From Fructobacillus sp. EFB-N1 (lineage in GTDB: Bacteria; Bacillota; Bacilli; Lactobacillales; Lactobacillaceae): 64,000 nt of DNA. Positions 60,580-64,000 of this stretch are shown here, in pieces. A program made the translations under genes and the position numbers. The stretch lies in NCBI RefSeq assembly GCF_001038455.1, contig NZ_LDUY01000006.1, forward strand, positions 20,229 to 84,228. Reading direction: 5' to 3'. Within the stretch, counting starts at the first letter, position 1. Each line of letters begins with the position of its first letter. The notes below the pieces were generated by a model. That model was given only the letters and a program-made list of their open reading frames with translations, was not told the DNA's origin and searched no databases.

Positions 60580-61704
60580 ATGCAATTAAAAGAGGTGCAA
60601 ACCAAGAAAGGCAAAGCGTGGGAAGTAGTCGGCTATTTAGGACTACAGCCCAACGGAAAAAGAAAGAAGGTACAAAAGCGAGGCTTTACAAGCAGACGTG
60701 AGGCGACAACATGGTTTAACAACGAAGTAACACTGTTTGGCAATGGACAAAGTCAATACAACGAAAAAGCCCCCAAAACAGTTTTTACTGTCAGGGAGCT
60801 CTATGAAATGTGGCTAGAAACCTATCAAAACACTGTAGAAGAAAGTACACTAAGCAAGACACTGAAAATCTTTAGGCTTTACATTCTTCCTGATTGGGGC
60901 GATACGCCAGTTAACGAAATAACCCCGCTATCTTTACAGCAATATCTTAACACAATGCAGGTTAAACTTATTAATTACAAGAAGGCAGTTGGATATTTTA
61001 ATAAGCTCACTAAGATGGCCGTTAAGATGGACATGATAGACGTTGACCCGTTCACTAAGGTGGATATGCCAAGAGAACGTAAGAGCCAGACGAAAAAGAA
61101 AGCCATGGACGCCGAAGAGTTCAAGCGGTTTATCGAGGTGCTAGATGGTCAATACTGCCAGATTAACAGGCAGGCTTACACACTTTTGAGATTGGTAGCC
61201 GTCACGGGGATGAGAACGGAAGAAGTTCTTGCCTTGCAGTGGAAACACATTGACTTTGATGGCGGTTATATCAACATAGAACAAGCGCTAGGCCGTGGCT
61301 TACATGGTGGTACTTACATCAAGGCCACGAAGTCAGAGACCAGCACAAGAACAATCAAGGTAGCTAGTGACATGGTTAGAAAGCTGGCGCATTGGTACAA
61401 TTTAAGCCAGAATAAAGAGCCTGATAGCTTTGTTTTCAATAACAACGGCAAACCATTGCAACCGCTCCGACCCAATAAGTGGTTACATGAGGTTAGTGAT
61501 AATTACAAAGTGGCCAACGGTTTAGCCATGCACGGTTTGCGCCATACGTGGACAACATTAGCATTAGAACAAGGGGCAACAGTCAAACAAGTACAGACAT
61601 ATTTAGGCCACGCAGACGCCAATATCACGTTAAATGTTTATGCAGAAATTACCAAGAAAGCCAGCGAACAAACGGGCGAAGTCTTGAGTAATTTAATTAG
61701 TTGA
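60580..61704 (+). CDS. int: Tyrosine recombinase (integrase)
   Basis: A 374-residue phage-type integrase. An arm-binding N-terminal domain (KGKAWEVVGYLGLQPNGKRK) and SAM-like core-binding domain (TVRELYEMWLETYQNTVEES) precede the catalytic domain. Catalytic residues are visible: Arg in VTGMRTEEVLAL, His-x-x-Arg in MHGLRHTWTTLA, His in YLGHADANITL and the Tyr nucleophile in NVYAEITKK. GGAGGCAGTAAT precedes the ATG. It reads outward to the right junction 66 bases away and should recombine the ssrA-type core. Confidence 0.96.
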   Translation: MQLKEVQTKKGKAWEVVGYLGLQPNGKRKKVQKRGFTSRREATTWFNNEVTLFGNGQSQYNEKAPKTVFTVRELYEMWLETYQNTVEESTLSKTLKIFRLYILPDWGDTPVNEITPLSLQQYLNTMQVKLINYKKAVGYFNKLTKMAVKMDMIDVDPFTKVDMPRERKSQTKKKAMDAEEFKRFIEVLDGQYCQINRQAYTLLRLVAVTGMRTEEVLALQWKHIDFDGGYINIEQALGRGLHGGTYIKATKSETSTRTIKVASDMVRKLAHWYNLSQNKEPDSFVFNNNGKPLQPLRPNKWLHEVSDNYKVANGLAMHGLRHTWTTLALEQGATVKQVQTYLGHADANITLNVYAEITKKASEQTGEVLSNLIS

Positions 61705-61712
61705 AAAAGCAG

Positions 61713-61734
61713 AAGTAGCGGAAAAAGTAGAGGA
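61713..61734 (+). repeat. Right-end integrase arm-type repeats
   Basis: GTAGCGGA at 61715 and GTAGAGGA at 61727, 12 bases apart, as at the left end. AAGTAGCGGAAAAAGTAG (61713-61730) is identical to 51415-51432. Confidence 0.7.
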
Positions 61735-61770
61735 AAAAACTCAAAACGTTGATATAAGTGGGATGAATAT

Positions 61771-61786
61771 ACTCCCCTCGGTTCCA
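61771..61786 (+). other. attR core inside metQ
   Basis: ACTCCCCTCGGTTCCA; first ten bases equal the ssrA core, with two mismatches in the next six. In metQ it encodes Leu-Glu-Pro-Arg-Gly-Val on the minus strand. Confidence 0.65.
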
Positions 61787-62177
61787 AATAGGTATTGCCG
61801 AGCACTGCAAGCTTACTTGACTTATGTGTCTGGTTATAAGCGACGTAGTAGGCATAGGATTGGAAGGCGTTGACATCAATGGTGCCATCTTCGGTGGCTT
61901 GGTTGAGGGAAACGCCATCGGTAAAAGTTTTGATGGTGATTTTTAATCCCGCCCTCTTGGCTGCATCGGACTTGGCGATGTATTGCCAGGCCTTGGCATC
62001 GGAACCAACGGCACCAACAGTAATATTTTTACTGTTTTTATCTTGGGCGGAAGCGTGGAAGAAAGAAAAGGCGGTCAGCAGAGCCAGGATTAAAATCACG
62101 AAACTGGTGATAAACTTTGATTTTCTAGACATTTATTCACTCCTTGTTGGGTTCAACGAACTGATTTTTCAATGAAA

Positions 62178-62950
62178 TCAGTGGTAGCGCATGCCACCAT
62201 CAATCAAAATTGATTGACCGGTGATGTAATTGGCTTGGTCGGATGCCAAAAAGGAAACGATATCGGCCACATCTTCTGATGTGGCGGCCCGTCCCAAAGC
62301 GATTTCATCAATCACGCTTTGTCGCTGTGCCGCGGGAGTGTTTCCTTCGATACTGGTTGTTTTAGTATTGATGTAGTCACGTAAGGGGGAATCACGATGC
62401 CAGGATCATAGGCATTAACCGTGATATGATCCTTCGTTAATTCCTTCGCCGCCGATTGACCAAGTCCGCGAATTGCAAACTTTGAAGCCGAATAGGCACC
62501 TTGCAGGGTAGAGCCTTCCGGACGCCAGGGAAGCGGCATTGATAATTTTGCCCCCGTGTCCCTGAAGTTGGAATTGGCTAGCTGCTGCTTGGATGCCCCA
62601 GTAGGTGCCCTTGAGGTTGACGTCGAAGAGCCGCTCGACTTCCTTTGGGTCACTGTCAACAATCGTTTCGATATAGGCGACGCCGGCATTATTAACGAAA
62701 ACATCAATCTCACCCAGGTCTTGAACGACTTGGTGGTGGAGGGCGAAAACTTGGTCGCACTGGGCAACATCTAGAACATAGGCTTTAGCGCTAGCGACCT
62801 GATTTTGGTTGATCTCGGCCGCCGTTTTTTCGGCTGTTTGTTGGTTAATTTCGGCCACGCCAACCTTGAAGTTGTCCTGTGCCAGTCGCTTGGCAATCGC
62901 AGCGCCGATACCGTGGTCGGTCCCGTGATAATGGCAACTCTTTGACTCAT
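62178..62950 (-). pseudogene. Short-chain dehydrogenase (acetoin/diacetyl reductase type) with three frame breaks
   Basis: The parts of a 255-residue SDR lie in successive frames: MSQRVAIITG, then TDHGIGAAIAKRLAQDNFKV to [12 protein letters not shown], then [20 protein letters not shown] to [11 protein letters not shown], then DEIALGRAATSEDVAD to GQSILIDGGMRYH. Breaks lie near 62920 (after a GGG), near 62525 and near 62392 (in a C5 run). GGAGG precedes ATG 62950. The intact form would reduce diacetyl/acetoin with NADH. Two of the breaks touch homopolymers, so read errors must be considered. Confidence 0.8.
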
Positions 62951-63053
62951 CTTGTCCTCCTGACTGGCCACTGAGGGTCATCCAAATTTGCTAGCTGAGC
63001 TGGGGGTGATTTTTTGGTGTCAGCGTTTTCTGGGTTGGCTTTTTATTAGTTTC

Positions 63054-63527
63054 TTAGACAACATGTCGAACATCCAGGTCAGAAGTGATCCCTTGGTCTA
63101 ATATTTCGGCGGACCACTTTTTGGCTGAGAATAGGGAGTGGTCCTAGTAGTTACCACAGCTAAACTTGTCCGTGCCCTGAACGTCTTGCCATTCGATGGT
63201 ATCTCTGATTTCTGCTAAAGATTCTTTGAGGGCAATGGCAACGTCCTCCGTTGATGGCTTACCCCAGGTAATCAAGTGGAAACCAGTCCGGCAACCAAAT
63301 GGGGAACAGTCGATGACACTGGCTAAGTGGTCGCGCAAAAGGCCAGCGAGGAGGTGTTCAATCGTGTGCAGTCCGGCCGTGGGGATAGCATTTTCGTTTG
63401 GCTGGACCAAGCGTACATCAAAATTAGAAATCATGTCGCCCTGGTTGCCATGTTCGGCGGCAATCAAACGAACGTAAGGGGCCTTAACTGCTGTGTGATC
63501 TAATGTAAAACTTTCAACTTCTGCCAT
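63054..63527 (-). pseudogene. luxS: S-ribosylhomocysteine lyase with in-frame amber codon
   Basis: LuxS cleaves S-ribosylhomocysteine in the methyl cycle and makes the AI-2 precursor. [20 protein letters not shown], the zinc ligands in [11 protein letters not shown], the active-site Cys in [14 protein letters not shown] and the last zinc ligand in FSCGNY are intact. A TAG (63146-63144) then stops translation at 127 residues. Reading through it gives DHSLFSAKKWSAEILDQG and a stop at 63054, for a total of 157 codons plus stop: exactly the usual LuxS length. AAAGGAG precedes ATG 63527. The truncated protein keeps all ligands but loses the C-terminal helix. Confidence 0.88.
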
Positions 63528-63587
63528 TGTTTTTTCTCCTTTGATAAAACGGGACTTCTTAGTATTTGTTGCTGTTTTGGATACAGG

Positions 63588-63870
63588 ACAATAAAAAAAT
63601 CCAGTAGTCACAAAAGACTACGGGACGATTCAATCGTGTTACCACCCGGATTCTGGCTAGCATCGCTGCTAGTCACTTAACAAGTACGTCAAAAAATGAG
63701 ATACTCTAACGCGGTAACGGGCGCACCCGAACGCGGCTGATTTTGATAAAACTCACCACGTTACACGACTCCAAGACCATTTTCAACTTCTAATCAAAAC
63801 CGACTTTCACCAAATGTCAGCTCTCTATCATTTGCCGCTAAAGCTTACTTATCTCTTCAACATCAACTTT
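63588..63870 (-). promoter_or_regulatory. T-box riboswitch with methionine (ATG) specifier upstream of luxS
   Basis: On the minus strand the T-box GGTGGTAACACG lies at 63646-63635, the terminator CCCGTAGTC/GACTACTGG plus T7 at 63624-63590. The specifier site TTGAAA-ATG-GTC-TTGG gives ATG at 63780-63778, aligned with GTT in the valS leader. The AGAGA-type stem I base starts near 63860. It would turn on the luxS-dehydrogenase-metQ unit when Met-tRNA is uncharged. Confidence 0.9.
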
Positions 63871-64000
63871 TTATTAGAGTTTGCGGACACTTTTCTCATT
63901 TTTCAATACTTTTTTAATTTATTTTCCTGAACGCTTTTAAAAATGGGCAGATTACAAGTTTAATTCGAACAACTCCGAAAAACTTCTAGTGGCGTCTGGT

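Larger units (their letters stand above)
51303..61786 (+). mobile_element. Integrative element in ssrA, satellite- or plasmid-like, about 10.5 kb
   Basis: Left and right ends carry the near-repeat ACTCCCCTCG (51303 and 61771), integrase arm-type repeats GTAGCGGA at both ends, a tyrosine integrase next to the right end, divergent repressor/Cro control, xis-like and Rha genes, prim-pol and SF3 helicase genes and an iteron-like array. No gene for capsid, portal, terminase, tail or lysis is recognisable. RhuM and several tiny membrane peptides are accessory. The gene set resembles phage-inducible islands, but the order, with int at the far right reading outward, is unusual. Confidence 0.85.
61638..62132 (-). 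pseudogene. metQ: Truncated NlpA/MetQ-type methionine-binding protein
   Basis: The first 125 residues or so match MetQ: a signal sequence, NITVGAVGSDAKAWQYIA, TIDVNAFQSYAYYVAYNQ and LGNTYLEPRGVYS. From there, at the element junction (61771-61786), the homology ends and the frame runs into element DNA for about 40 unrelated hydrophobic residues. MetQ is normally about 270-285 residues, so more than half is lost and function is not expected. The signal lacks the usual lipobox cysteine. AAGGAGTGAATA precedes the ATG on the minus strand. Confidence 0.88.

Noticed and set aside
61638..61770. C-terminal 40 residues of the metQ frame as real protein
   Set aside because: They are encoded by element DNA overlapping the end of int and the arm repeats, with no family match.

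Overview
The window reads as a chromosome segment of a low-to-moderate G+C lactic acid bacterium (Lactobacillales), most likely of the Weissella/Leuconostoc group. The grounds are strong TTG leucine usage, an L-2-hydroxyisocaproate dehydrogenase of the type known from Weissella confusa, T-box leaders, a class II HMG-CoA reductase, paired Nramp manganese transporters, a FabT-type fatty acid operon, and KxYKxGKxW/LPxTG surface proteins. The genus is an inference; no 16S gene is present.

Layout. 1-5.6 kb: end of an azlCD exporter, hydroxyacid dehydrogenase, two duplicated tRNA-Asn units, pnuC, a CNT nucleoside transporter and a membrane-anchored low-complexity protein. 5.6-17 kb: T-box-controlled valS, a stand-alone KAS III, a secreted LysM/CAP protein with a WalR-like box, an LCP protein, an overlapping ppx-mvaA-(IpaB/EvcA-like)-sir2 operon and a zinc-type CDF exporter. 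17-22.5 kb: two Nramp genes, each behind a shared leader RNA element, a universal stress protein, a cadD/arsR-type metal resistance pair and tRNA-Leu. 22.5-32 kb: secreted nuclease, a cystine-type ABC operon behind a leader peptide/tandem terminator leader, metG, pyrFE with a PyrR attenuator, a glutathione-reductase-like flavoprotein and an ECF S component. 32-36.6 kb: gapA, an LPxTG adhesin broken by a 7-bp tandem duplication, and a metallophosphoesterase. 36.7-47.2 kb: the type II fatty acid operon fabZ-fabT-fabH-acpP-fabK-fabD-fabG-fabF-accB-fabZ-accC-accD-accA with a FabT-type operator over its promoter. 47.5-51.3 kb: a large lectin-like LPxTG adhesin and ssrA (tmRNA).

51.3-61.8 kb: an integrative element inserted at the 3' end of ssrA. 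It has a tyrosine integrase, divergent repressor/Cro control, xis-like and Rha genes, a prim-pol plus SF3 helicase replication module, a RhuM cargo gene, several 31-34 residue membrane peptides, an iteron-like array and about 1.5 kb of hairpin-rich noncoding DNA. No capsid, tail or lysis gene is recognisable, so it looks like a phage satellite or an integrating plasmid-like element. Its right junction lies inside a truncated metQ rather than in plain ssrA-flanking DNA, which suggests an integrase-linked chromosomal rearrangement.

61.8-64 kb: a methionine T-box locus in decay. In transcription order it is T-box(ATG), luxS with an in-frame amber codon, a dehydrogenase with three frame breaks, and metQ cut by the element. 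The most interesting items are the paired mntH leaders, the cystine operon leader, the ssrA/metQ element junction, the hairpin-rich left arm of the element and the broken adhesin and luxS genes.
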